Notes under the pieces: model-generated
Told to the model about the DNA's origin: nothing
The model's database searches: none
What the model saw: only the letters and a program-made list of their open reading frames with translations
Assembly: GCA_021234155.1 (NCBI GenBank)
Contig: JAJEKV010000028.1
Span: 17,038,825 to 17,102,824 of the forward strand
Direction: 5' to 3'
Source of the DNA: Isoetes taiwanensis
Lineage: Eukaryota; Streptophyta; Lycopodiopsida; Isoetales; Isoetaceae
DNA: 64,000 bases
Part shown: piece by piece, positions 1-9,345 of the stretch
How the letters are laid out: the number at the start of each line of letters is the position of its first letter
How positions within the stretch are numbered: position 1 is the first letter of the stretch
Translations under genes and position numbers: made by a program

Positions 1-48
1 TAGTTAGACTTTTGATCGCAGAAACTTTTGTACTAAAATATTATATAA

Positions 49-1992
49 TCTTATATTATAATGTTGTGTAATGGACCGCACCCTAAATCGGACGGCGAGG
101 ATTTGATTGACCAATGGTGGAGATGATGTGTGCGTGTCTTCAACTAAAATTTCATCTTGACTATGGCTTCAATATGAAAGGGAAAAGGAAAAAGGAAAAG
201 GAAAAGGGAAAAAGGAAAAGGGAGGGAAAAGGAAAAACGATGAAAGGGAAAAGGGAAAAGGAAACGGAAAAGGGGAAAGGAAAAGGAAAAAAAATGAAAG
301 GAAAAGGGAAAACGATGAAAGGAAAAGGGAAAAAGAAGAGGGAAGGAAAAGGAAAAAAGATGAAAGGGAAAAGGGAAAATGGAAAAGGGAAAACGGAAAA
401 CGGAAAAGGGAAAAGGGAAAAGGAAAAGGGAAGGGAAAAGGAAAACGATGAAAGGGAAAAGGGAAAAGGGAAACGGAAAAGGGGAAGGGAAAAGGAAAAA
501 TGATGAAAGGGAAAAGGGAAAAGGGAAAAAGGAAAAGGGAAAAAGGAAAAGGAAAAAGGGAAGGAAAAGGAAAAACGATGAAAGGAAAAAGGAAAAGGGA
601 AAAGGAAAACGATGAAAGGGAAAAAGGGAAAAGGGAAAAGGAAGAGGGGAAGGGAAAAGGAAAAACGATGAAAGGGAAAAGGAAGAGGGGAAGGGAAAAG
701 GAAAAAACGATGAAAGGAAAAGGGGAAAAGGAAGAGGGAAGGGAAAAGGAAAAACGATGAAAGGGAAAAGGGAAAAGGGAAAAAGGAAAAGGAATAAAGG
801 AAAGGTAAGAGGAAAAGGAAAGAGAAGGAGAAAAGGAAAAATGGAAAGATAAAAAAGAAAATAGAAAAAGGAATAGAATAGACGAGGGGGGAAAGGAAAT
901 AAAAAGAGCACCGCGAGAAGGGTAAGAAGTAAAGGTGAGAAAAGGAGAAAAGGTAAGGGAAAATAAGAAAAGGTTGCAAAGTCTATGGGAAAAAGAAAAG
1001 TAAAAAGGAAAAAGACGGAAAAAAGGAAAAAGAACTTGGGAAAAGGAACTTGAAAAAGAAAAAAGAAAAGGGCGGAAAAAAGGGGAAAAGAGAAAAAGGT
1101 GAAGAAAGAGAAAAAGGAAAGCAAAAAAAGAGCATCGAGAAAAAAAAGGAAGAGGGAAAGGATGGAAAATGAGGAAAAAGGTGGGGGAAATTAGAATAGA
1201 CAAAGGGTAGGGAGCAAGGAATAGGAAAAGAGGAAGGCTAAAAGGGCACGAGAAAAAAGGGAAGAGGGAAAGGGTGAGGAAATAGAAAAAGAAAGGGAAA
1301 AAAAGTATGGGAAAGGGAAAAGAAAAAAGAAACAAGAAAGGAGAAAGGGAAAGGGGAAAAGGGGAAGAAGATGGGGAAAGAAGGAAAAAGGGTACATAAA
1401 AAAAAGTTGAGAAAAGGGAATGGAAAGAGGCATATGAAAAGTTTAAAGGAAACGGAAAGGGAAAATCTAAAGGAAGGGGAAAAGAGAAAGGAAAGGGAAA
1501 AGGGAACATCGAAGCAAAAGGGTGGGGAAAGTATGAAAAGGAATGGAAAGTTGAAAGGAAAAGGGAAGTGAAAAAGGAGAAGGGAAAGCAAAAAGAGCAT
1601 GAGGAAAAGAGGAGAGAGAAATGGGAAAAGAGATGGGGAAAAGGGCACGTGATCAAGAGGAAGAGGGTGGGGAAAGGAAGAAAAGGGCACATGAAAAGGT
1701 AAGCAAAAGAGAACGAAAAAAATGCATGAGAAACGAGAAAGAGAAAAGGAAAAGGAAAAGGAAGAGGAAGGGGAAAAGGAAAGGGAAAGAGAGTAGTGGA
1801 AAAATGGGAAGAGCGGGGAAAGATAAAAAGGAAGGGAAAAAGCTGATAAGAAAAAGAGAAAGAAAAAAAGGGGAAGGGGAAAGGGAAGGCAAAGGGAGGG
1901 AGAACGGGGTTAGAAAAAAAAAGGGAGAATAAAAAAAGAAAGAAATTAAAGGTTCCTAATTTATGCCCAGCAAGGCTGGGTACCATTACTAG
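49..1992 (+). mobile_element. Non-autonomous Helitron with polypurine payload
   Basis: The insertion is defined by comparison with the uninterrupted site in copy I (about 11025-11045): sequence up to A48 joins directly to T1993. It therefore lies between A and T, as Helitrons do. The 5' end is TCTTATATTATAATG, typical of plant Helitrons. The 3' end is CTAG (1989-1992), preceded by a short hairpin (CCCAGC 1966-1971, GCTGGG 1975-1980) with an 8-nt spacer. There is no target duplication, as expected. It has no coding capacity, and nearly all of the interior is a purine-only minisatellite. The same first 17 bases occur at 40771, so this is a family. Transposition would need Rep/helicase supplied by an autonomous Helitron. 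Confidence 0.92.
170..1945 (+). repeat. Polypurine (GA-rich) minisatellite, about 1.8 kb
   Basis: The plus strand is almost entirely A and G, built from units such as GGGAAAAGG with an interspersed unit containing ACGATGAAAGGG in the first 600 bases. Order decays to the right. Long open frames here (Lys/Glu/Gly/Arg on plus, Phe/Pro/Ser/Leu on minus) are low-complexity artefacts. Such mirror-like purine tracts can form triplex DNA and slip during replication. Confidence 0.95.
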
Positions 1993-2099
1993 TATGAATA
2001 TAATTTCTTTTGCACTTTAAAATGCTTTGTTGATGTATTTTTGCCCCACAACTATACCAACAAACATAAACAATGCAAGAGAACAAGGAAAACTAACCA

Positions 2100-3420
2100 T
2101 ATAGCCATGAATTACTTGTGCATGCAGTTAGAGGCCTAGGCTCAGGGGAACGACAACGCCAAGACCTTAGGGAAGAACAGACCCCGCCCAGACCACCCCC
2201 GGCAAGGAACTTATTTGAAGAAATGGAACCCATGACCCCAGAGGAGGAGATATCCCGATGAGGACTTTACCTTGAGCGATAAAGGCTCCTCTTAGCCGCA
2301 CAAGCAGGAGCGGGTTCTGTGGGCAATGCTCAATTGCCACAAGCATCAGCTCGGAAAACAGGAAGGGACAAGAAGAGGAGCAAGAGAAGGAGATCCCCCA
2401 GCTCGGATTCCTCCGACTCAAGCTCTCGACTCGACCGACCCGGAGGAAGAAGAAGAGCAGCCCGGACCCAAATGATGGAGGGCAAAGGAACACCAAGAGG
2501 GAAGGCGAGGAACACCCCGGATGGACGACAAAGAGACACCGTGCCTCCGACTACCGTAAGAAGGTAGATTCTCGACCGGCAATGTATGGAAGGCCCGAAC
2601 CGGAACAGTTCCTGGGAGAACAGTCAGACTAGAAGCAGAGGCATGGCTGGACGAGATGAGCAAGTACCCAAGCAATGCTTATGGCATGAAGGAAAAAGAC
2701 AAAGGCAGAGTAGCAACAAATTTAACCCGGAAGGAGCAAAGACGATATGGTGGAAGGGGTATGCAAAGGCCCATGGCTTGAGCAGGATGCTTGCGTGTTC
2801 AAGAAGTTTGCTAAAGCCTTCTGCTTCACTACGTCCCAAGAGAGCATAAGTCCAAAGATGATGCAAAGAAGCTTCTATAGGCTCCAACAGGGAAACAAAT
2901 CAGTCCAGAAATATACAGAGGAATTCATGAGGTCGAGGTCAGAGGTGCCAAAGTTGGGTGAGAAGCATGCAGAGAAAGCTATATTGAGGGGTCGAATGAG
3001 AAGATCCCAAGAAGCTTGTGAGGGCAATAAACCCTAAGACAAGATCGTAAGCAGTCCAAGGCTATAAGCTTGCAAGGAACGGGACCCTCGAATAGCGGGC
3101 GAGGCCCGTGATAAAGGCAAGGCGACAGAAGCTATAGCCCCTAGGGCAAAGTCCTGTGTCCAAATTTAGAGCCCCATATGGTGGCAAACTGTGGGAAAAA
3201 AGCAGGAGAAGAAGCGTGTGTCCTTCAAGGACAAGGTGAGGGGTCAAACTACTCCAAAGCAAAGGCGATCCTTTTTGCGAGTGCTATGCCCAAGGAAAAG
3301 AGACAGAGTGCATAGAAAAGCAAATTTTGCTTCAAAAAGCTTCCACCAAAGCCATAGGACGTGAACCGCCTTTTACGCCATGAGTGCAAATAAGCGGAGT
3401 TGGGAGATTGGGACACTCGT
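2100..3420 (+). pseudogene. gag remnant of copy II
   Basis: Degenerate gag. Recognisable pieces match the intact gag of copies I and IV: the Ser/Arg/Asp-rich segment (about 2319-2450), the capsid core with YRLQQGNKSVQKYTEEFMR (about 2870-2930), and the stretch leading to the zinc knuckle (3240-3400). Indels about every 50-100 bp destroy the frame, and the CCHC knuckle is not intact. Gag would form the virus-like particle. This copy cannot. Confidence 0.8.
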
Positions 3421-4377
3421 CCCGACGACGACGGCGAGGAAGCCCGCTGACTACATTCGTGGTGAGTGTCACATCTTTGCCGCAATAGATACGTAACAAG
3501 CGCAGAGCCGTATAAAGTAATTTCCACGAAGAGGGAAGGCCAAGGCCAAGTCCTTCATAGTCTTGATAGACTCCTGAAGTAGCCATAACTTTGCATCCCC
3601 CGTAATGGTTCAAATGTTGAAGTTGAAACCACTAAAGTCAAAGCCAAGGCCCGCTTGTCTTAGCAAGTAGTGCAAGAAGACGATGGCGTGCAAGAGAATT
3701 AACTTCGACATCGACTTGCCGGTGGATTAAGATCCGGATGGGGCAGTAAGTAATGGGCATTGGCAAGCACGATTTGATCATAGGAATGGAGTATCTTGGA
3801 CCAGCAGGAGCCATCATCGATTGTGGAAAGCGGAAGGTGACCTTCCCAACACCCGACGGCAAGATCATCGAGATCACAGGTAAAGAAGTTGTTCCCATCA
3901 TGCAGTGCATGTCTTCTAAGCGGTCGCCTGGCGCATCAAGAGCGGTCAGTGGCATACATCTTCAAGCTTGAAATTGATGAGCCGTAATCGAGGAAAGCAA
4001 AGAAGACAGTGGTGCTCAAAGAAGTTGCCGAAGCAAATAGCTCACCTGATCACGTAATTCCATGATCTCTTTCCGATGAGATCAAGCAGCCTTCCTCCTT
4101 ATAGGGGAGTCGAGTGTGAGATAGCACTCGAGCCGGGAGCAAAGCCGACAAGTAAGGCTCCATACAGAATGACGACGCAGGAGTTGACGGAGCTGAAGAA
4201 GCAATTGCAGGAGTTGCTCGACCTAGGCTTCATTAGACCTAGTGTCTCGCCATTTGGAGCGCCCATTCTCTTTGTAAAGAAGAAGGATGGCAGTTTAAGG
4301 ATGTGCATAGACTATAGGCAGTTGAACAAGCACACCATTAAGAACAAGTATGCGCTCCCCAGATCAGACGACTTGAT
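3420..4377 (+). pseudogene. Protease and reverse transcriptase N-terminus of copy II (interrupted)
   Basis: Continues from gag through the aspartic protease region (about 3540-3640, with the protease Asp-Ser-Gly damaged) into the linker with [16 protein letters not shown] (3753-3971). It then enters reverse transcriptase fingers (4076-4377: [25 protein letters not shown]). The reading ends exactly at TTGAT, the duplicated target of copy I, and the rest of the domain continues at 18974. Several frameshifts are present. Confidence 0.85.
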
Positions 4378-5736
4378 TGTGACGTTCCGGACAAAGATAC
4401 GCCCCGTGACGATAATTTATCGCCGCCACGCGCATTACACGCCATCCCCGACCGACGCCATCGCCGACATATAGCCAAGTGGGTAGCCCTAGGGGGCAAC
4501 TTGCTAGAAATGTGCATTGGCATTAATGTGCACATTTACCAATGTACACATTAATGTGGGCACACATTTCCATATGGACACCTTATGCCAAGTGGGCCAT
4601 ACCCATAGGTGCAATTAATGTGCACAATCCCCAATGTGCACCTTCATTAATGTGCACACATTCCCATGTGGGCAAATTTTGCCACCTAGCCATTAATGGC
4701 AAGTGGGCCCATTCCCAATTATCCCACATGCCAAAAGGGGATAATTGGAAACCCTAACCAACCCCATGTCTATTTAGGAGGGGAAACCCTAACTTGCCCA
4801 TTTTCGTTTCTAGGGCTTTAGAACTCTGTTTTGGCTGCCTCAAGAGCCAAAACCGCCTCCCGTGACTTCACCGAGTGATTTGTACCCTTAGTTTCCATTG
4901 ATTCGAGTGTTTCAGCAGGATGGTCGAGCTCAGGTCAGGAGGAGTCCCTCAAGGATCAGGTATTTAGGCAATTTAATAGCTTAAACCCTCTTTTTGCCCA
5001 TAGCAGCCTTCTAGATCTCTAGATACCAGACTCTAACTAAAGAACCTAACTCTATGATATAGATTAGATCTTGTTCTTTAGTTCTCTTATGATGTATGTG
5101 GATGATGTATCTCTATGAACTCCTTGTATTGGGAAGGGGGTAGAGACCTAAAGCTTGGTAGTAGATGCCCTAGATTAGCCTCTCTAGCACCATATAGATT
5201 CGCCTCCAGTACAAGAGCCACACCGGGTTGTGGGGTGAAGGGGCTAGACTGGCTCATAAGGAGGTTCATGTCCCGACTCTTGAACGATCCACTCGGGCGA
5301 TAAAGTCTACCGGGATCATTGTGACTAGGTCTAATGGCTTGCCACCGAGTGTGGGCGGTGGCATGGGCTCGACACCCGGAAGTGGGGTTCACTTTCCATT
5401 GGGTTCAAGTCGAATAAGAGCAAAGGGCTCTCTAGTCTCCTTGAGTCAAGATGTAGATCTCTGGAGGGAGTGATCCCCGCCGCCCCATCGGACACGGGAG
5501 ATGTAACCCGTGAATAGCCCTTTCGGCTATGCATCCCATGAGCTCTGATCCAAGTCCCAACACTTTTCAACCTACTCGCAGAAAGTGTGCACAGGAGGGG
5601 CGGATGGAGTGGACTACCCAGTGCCATGTTTTTATGCCAGCCAAATCCATTGCCATGAATTCTGTCTGCAATGAACTCTGGAGATCCAAGCTTGTCAGTC
5701 CATCCCTGTGTCTGAGCCTTGGGTAGGATTCCCTAT

Positions 5737-5975
5737 CCCGGGGGATGCACTTGTACATAACGGGGGTATGGCATCTGCGTTCGGAGGGTAGCAAAAAACC
5801 CCCCTTGTATACACATTTTTAAAGGGCAATTTGACCCCTATGTGTATAAATATTGCTCCAGATCAGTGCCTAAAAACACCCCTAACCCCCAAGTATACGT
5901 ACGCAAATGGTCCAAAAAACACCCCTCCGTTGAACTCTCATGGGTTATACGCTAATAAAAGGTGAATCCCCCGGG
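5737..5975. mobile_element. MITE-like element with CCCGGGGGAT ends
   Basis: A 239-bp block bounded by CCCGGGGGATGCAC on the left and GTGAATCCCCCGGG on the right, near-perfect inverted ends. The interior has CA-rich modules (AAAAAACACCCC) and TATACGTACGCAAA. A related sequence with the same CCCGGGGGATTCAC end sits at 60322 inside the Harbinger transposase. I cannot assign a superfamily, and no clear target duplication is visible because a LINE fragment abuts its right side. Confidence 0.5.
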
Positions 5976-6555
5976 TTCCCAGGGATGGTTAAAAGATTTC
6001 TGGAATTGGGCAAAAAAGTGGGGGCTTTCAGAAACTAACTGGCCATCTGACAAAGAGGAAGCAAGAACACTATTAGAAAGGCTTGCAATAGACCTTTTAT
6101 GGGCTGTCCCAGGCAGCAAGATGCTATACTACAGAGGGAAAGTCAACCACATGGACGAATATAAGAGTCAACCATACTTAGATGCTGATATTCCAAAGAT
6201 ATACAAACAAACAATAGCGAGATATAGAACTAGCTCACACAGATTGGAGATAGAGACAAGCAGATGGTTTAGAGTTCCACAGGAAGATAGGAAGTGTAAA
6301 TTATGTGGTTCAGGTAGAGTGGAAGACGAAGACCATGCATTTTTACATTGTTCGGTTTATGCACACATTAGAGATGAGTTTGACATACACGTGGATGATT
6401 TCTTTACATTGCTAAATATGGAACCTTATTTTTTAGGTGAGTATCTAACCAAGGTTGATACACATCGGAAATTTTTGTTGACGTTGTAAATAGAGTGCTC
6501 CATGACCTCTCAAGGTCCTAAGAGAGCATCGACCAAATAAATAAATAAAAATAAA
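5976..6555 (+). pseudogene. LINE 3' fragment (zinc-binding domain after RT)
   Basis: An open frame (about 5985-6489) encodes the end of a non-LTR retrotransposon ORF2. It has a segment with LDADIPKIYKQTIARYRTSSH and then a Cys/His cluster, CKLCGSGRVEDEDHAFLHC, the zf-RVT-type module that follows plant LINE reverse transcriptases. The frame ends at a stop and is followed by an A-rich AATAAATAAAAATAAA tail, as expected of a 5'-truncated LINE. It lies within the LTR of copy I: sequence up to CCCTAT at 5736 resumes as ATGCATTG at 6556. The RT domain itself is absent. Confidence 0.75.
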
Positions 6556-6830
6556 TATATGCATTGTGCTGATCATTGTCTATGCAGATGTGATGTACCA
6601 CCCTAGGGGTGGGTATGTGATGCTTTGTATACTGACATGTATGTTTACGCTTCCGCAGCTAGGTAGGCCCTGAGGGAGACGGGGTAAATGACCCCTTCAC
6701 TCTTCCCACTGGAACCCGTCTCAGTTGCAGTGTCATGTGGAGGGCCCTGTATCGGCATGGCGCTGGTATGGGGGGAGAACTCCTGTTTGTATACGGTGGG
6801 AGCACCGTATACGAGTAGGGGACGTCACAG

Positions 6831-6842
6831 TGGTATCAGAGC
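6831..6842 (+). other. Primer-binding site, initiator Met tRNA type (copy I)
   Basis: TGGTATCAGAGC begins one base after the LTR end (ACGTCACA, 6822-6829). This is the standard plant LTR-retrotransposon PBS complementary to the 3' end of initiator methionine tRNA. It primes minus-strand cDNA. Confidence 0.95.
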
Positions 6843-7034
6843 AATGTTCTTGGTGACCAAGAGCAAAGCACTGACCATGTTCCCAGTAGTACTAACTTAG
6901 TAGGATCCTTAAACCTCGAAAAATGGGAAAATGTTTTCTCATTTTTGTAGTATTGCTAAGCTAGTAACATTTAAAATATATGAAACATAAAAAGAGTAAG
7001 AATTGGTGAGCCAACCTTCAAAAAAGTAGGGTGG

Positions 7035-7100
7035 TCTCACACGTCGCGCCAGGACAGGAAATGAGATTTTCATTTTCGGGCTGGGCGCAACGTGTGAGAC
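7035..7100. repeat. Type I hairpin module, unit 1
   Basis: Perfect 11-bp inverted repeat GTCTCACACGT and ACGTGTGAGAC. Inside it is a second complementary pair, GCGCCAG and CTGGGCGC, and a loop that is itself partly self-complementary (AATGAGATT, TCATTTTC). It lies upstream of the histone H3-like gene; its twin is at 7235. Confidence 0.9.
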
Positions 7101-7234
7101 ATTCAGCTTGAACACATTAAAAAGTCATGAATTACAATAAAATAGTTTGATAATTCTAAATTAGAGCTAAGAATCAGTAGAATTAGCAAGTTACATAATT
7201 AAAAAGTAGCAAATTTGATAGTGGGCCCCACCAT

Positions 7235-7301
7235 GTCTCACACGTCGCGCCAGGACAGAAAATGAGATTCTCAAAATCGGTCTGGGCGCAACGTGTGAGA
7301 C
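7235..7301. repeat. Type I hairpin module, unit 2
   Basis: Same outer arms and inner GCGCCAG/CTGGGCGC pair as the unit at 7035. Only the loop differs. It sits 92 bp before the TATA box of the H3-like gene. Confidence 0.9.
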
Positions 7302-7392
7302 CTTGCTTAGATTAAGGTGTTTTAGGTGCTCTAGATAACCCAAAAAGGTAGTTTCAAGTTTGACCTAAAAAAAAAAAAAAAAAAAATTGCCC

Positions 7393-7402
7393 CTATAAAT
7401 AG
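7393..7402 (+). promoter_or_regulatory. TATA box of the H3-like gene (copy I)
   Basis: CTATAAATAG, a consensus plant TATA box, ends 95 bp before the ATG at 7498. The same decamer lies at almost the same distance before the H3-like gene in copies III (24626) and IV (33478, minus strand). This suggests an internal promoter independent of the LTR. Confidence 0.75.
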
Positions 7403-7497
7403 ACCTCGACCCCCACATTTTTCGACCACTTTAGAAAAATTCGCCTTCTTTGCCAAGGCGATCTTTTGGCAGAGTCTGACGGCCGAACCGGCCGAAC

Positions 7498-8745
7498 ATG
7501 GCCCTGACGAAAACAAACCGCTAGAAAGCCTCGCCCGGCACATCCTCTAGCGCCAGTGACCCCAGTCTGATTCAAAGGGCACTTCGCGAACGCCTTCTCA
7601 ATCAGGGGGAATCTTCATCAAGCGAGGGGACAGACTCGGACCGGAGCAATCAGACGGAGATCATAGAGAAGGAGCGCCCGGACATCATGCAGCAAATCCT
7701 CGAAGAGATCGCCGAGGAGGAAAGGAGAAGCAGAGAAGAATCGAGCAGAGGGGACAGCCGATCAGTCGAACAACAAATAAGCTTGGGGCCCGGCCCGCAA
7801 GAGGAGGAGGAGAGACAGAACAGCAGCCGCCAAAGCTTACCCCTCGAAGAAGCAGACCTCGCTGCCTTCATCGCGAGTATGAAGACAAGGAGCCACGAGA
7901 GCAGAGGGACTAAGAACCGGGAAGACGGCCCAACCATAGCCGGCGGGCCAAAGAAGAGGAAGGCCAAGGGCATCAAGGCGGGCGCGTAAGAGTCGCCAAG
8001 GTTGGTGTTTTACGCGGAGGGCCCCGTCATCAATGAGCCGTCAGGTGAAGAGACCCCGCCTTCGACCGACGACTCGGACGACGATTATGTCCCCAACACA
8101 GAGGGGGCAAGCTCTTCGAGAACCCCGGTCGCAGAGAAGGAGGCACCCGAGCAGGTGGCGCCTGATGGGCAGCAGCCTGGGCAGCCGCAGAAGCCCCCAC
8201 CATTCCCGACGTGGGACAGAGTCAAAGCCCCGCGGACGCAATGGGAAGCTTATGTGATAGACCCCGTAAAGGTCTATCAGAAGAGGATCAAGGAGCACAA
8301 CGCTTACATGGCGAAGTGGGAGGCCTACAATGCCTATTACCAGGAGCACAGGGTGAGAACAATAGAAGGCGGACATCCGACAAGAAGCCAAACCTTGAAG
8401 CCGCCACCACCCAGGCCCAAGCCTCCCCGAGCACCAGGGAAGAAGCGAAGCAAGAAGAAGAAGTCGGAGGACGGAGCTCTCAAGGAGATCCGGCACTTCC
8501 AGAAGAGTTATGGACTCTTGATCCCTCGGGCACCGTTCCAACGCTTGGTCCGTGAAGTCATGCAGGAGTACAACACGGACATGCGAGTAACCGACGAAAT
8601 GCTGCTGTGCTTACAGGAGGCAGCGGAGGCGAAAATAGTGCAGCATTTTGAAGATTCGACGGCCTGCACAGTGCACGCGAAGAGGGTTACCCTCATGAGG
8701 CAAGATATGTATCTTGCCAGGCACATCAAGGGAGAACGCCCTTGA
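7498..8745 (+). pseudogene. Histone H3-like protein, retrotransposon-encoded (copy I)
   Basis: About 400 residues when frames are followed by eye. The start at 7498 reads Met-Ala and then, after a one-base slip in an A run, KQTARK, the canonical H3 tail around K4-K9. A Ser-rich and acidic part follows (7590-7900), a basic nuclear-localisation-like GPKKRKAK (7945-7970), then a conserved module with [10 protein letters not shown] and [18 protein letters not shown] (8200-8330), a Pro/Lys linker, and an H3-type fold (8476-8745). The fold keeps [25 protein letters not shown] and ends IKGERP; about half of some 87 positions equal canonical H3. Loop 1 has canonical length, unlike CENH3. Frame breaks lie near 7505, 7535 and 7990, but 8002-8745 is fully open. 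Likely nuclear. The nucleosomal role is inference. Confidence 0.9.
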
Positions 8746-8890
8746 GATTTTTGTAAATAACAGAAAATTTTGTTAATATAAAGAATTTTGTGAATAAATA
8801 ATGTGTCTAATCTAGCTTAATTAAGTTAAGTTATAGAATTCTAGCTTTTGTTTTGATAAAATTGGAGTTTTTGCGCAAAATTGAGATGAT

Positions 8891-8957
8891 GTCTCACACG
8901 TCGCGCCAGGACAGAAAATGAGATTCTCATTTTCGGGCTGGGCGCAACGTGTGAGAC
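8891..8957. repeat. Type I hairpin module, unit 3
   Basis: Arms GTCTCACACGT and ACGTGTGAGAC with the inner GCGCCAG/CTGGGCGC pair. It lies between the H3-like gene and the second accessory gene, as the first of a pair in front of the latter. Confidence 0.9.
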
Positions 8958-9089
8958 CATGCCCAAAAGTGCCCAAAACAGCTCCAAATCGACCAAATAA
9001 GGGGTCAATTCTGCCTAACTCGACGAGTTTAGTGGAATTACAGTCTTAAATCACCCAAATTGATTAAGTTTAGGCCATTTAGGACCCAT

Positions 9090-9156
9090 GTCTCACACGT
9101 CGCGCCAGGGCAGATAATGAACTTTTCAAAATCGGTCTGGGCGCAACGTGTGAGAC
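9090..9156. repeat. Type I hairpin module, unit 4
   Basis: Same arms and core as the other units, with an altered loop. The spacing to unit 3 (about 200 bp between starts) matches that between units 1 and 2, so the pair was probably duplicated or maintained as a promoter module. Confidence 0.9.
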
Positions 9157-9335
9157 CTCGCACCATTTCCTTCACCAAATGATCTCCAGTTGCTGCAATA
9201 GGATTCATTAGTTGTTCTTAGCATGCTTTAAACCAAGAATCAGCCTTCAAACCCTCAATTGCACCTCCTAATAGGTCAGAATCGCCCAACTCCAGCAAAT
9301 TCTAGGTCATCCAAAAATTAGGGTTTTCCCCTTTT

Positions 9336-9345
9336 CTATAAATAG
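9336..9345 (+). promoter_or_regulatory. TATA box of the second accessory gene (copy I)
   Basis: CTATAAATAG ends 113 bp before the ATG at 9459. The copy IV counterpart (31350-31359, CTATATATAG) lies about 110 bp before its conserved ATG. Confidence 0.72.

Larger units (their letters stand above)
1..4377 (+). mobile_element. Ty3/Gypsy chromovirus copy II, left arm
   Basis: Left part of an LTR retrotransposon whose right part resumes at 18969. Bases 1-3 (TAG) align with the stop codon of the second accessory gene of copy I (10983-10985), so the window opens just after that gene. After a Helitron insertion (49-1992) the sequence follows copy I through the gag leader, gag, protease and the start of reverse transcriptase. 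It then stops at 4377, where copy I is inserted. Many small indels break every reading frame, so this copy is older than copy I. The call rests on direct alignment by eye with 10983-13400. Confidence 0.9.
4378..6829 (+). repeat. 5' LTR of copy I (with 819-bp insertion)
   Basis: Matches the 3' LTR 17310-18968 throughout, apart from an insertion at 5737-6555. Without it the length is about 1.63 kb. The first 350 bases contain a cluster of short palindromic ATTAATGTGCACA-like units. A TATA-like CTATTTAGG precedes a stretch with AAACCCTAA motifs (about 4769-4795), probably the promoter region. The terminal 8 bp form a perfect inverted repeat (TGTGACGT and ACGTCACA). Confidence 0.93.

Noticed and set aside
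144-1986. Long open frames (up to about 600 codons) of Phe/Pro/Ser/Leu or Lys/Glu/Gly across 114-1990
   Set aside because: They are the two translations of the polypurine minisatellite: no start context, no domain, composition fixed by the repeat. The same applies to 40831-42629.
8041-8541. Open frame antisense to the H3-like gene
   Set aside because: Shadow of the conserved coding strand; no recognisable domain, and it is broken in copy III.
7498-8745. H3-like gene as a CENH3
   Set aside because: Loop 1 has the canonical H3 length and the tail is H3.1/H3.3-like; CENH3 usually has a longer loop 1 and an unrelated tail.
7498-8745. H3-like gene as a processed pseudogene of host H3 landed in one element
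   Set aside because: It occurs at the same place in three copies from two diverged subfamilies, with its own linker, TATA box and hairpins, and shows mostly synonymous change.
7035-9156. Hairpin units as a CRISPR-like array
   Set aside because: Only two per cluster, about 200 bp apart with no short spacers, in a plant transposon context.
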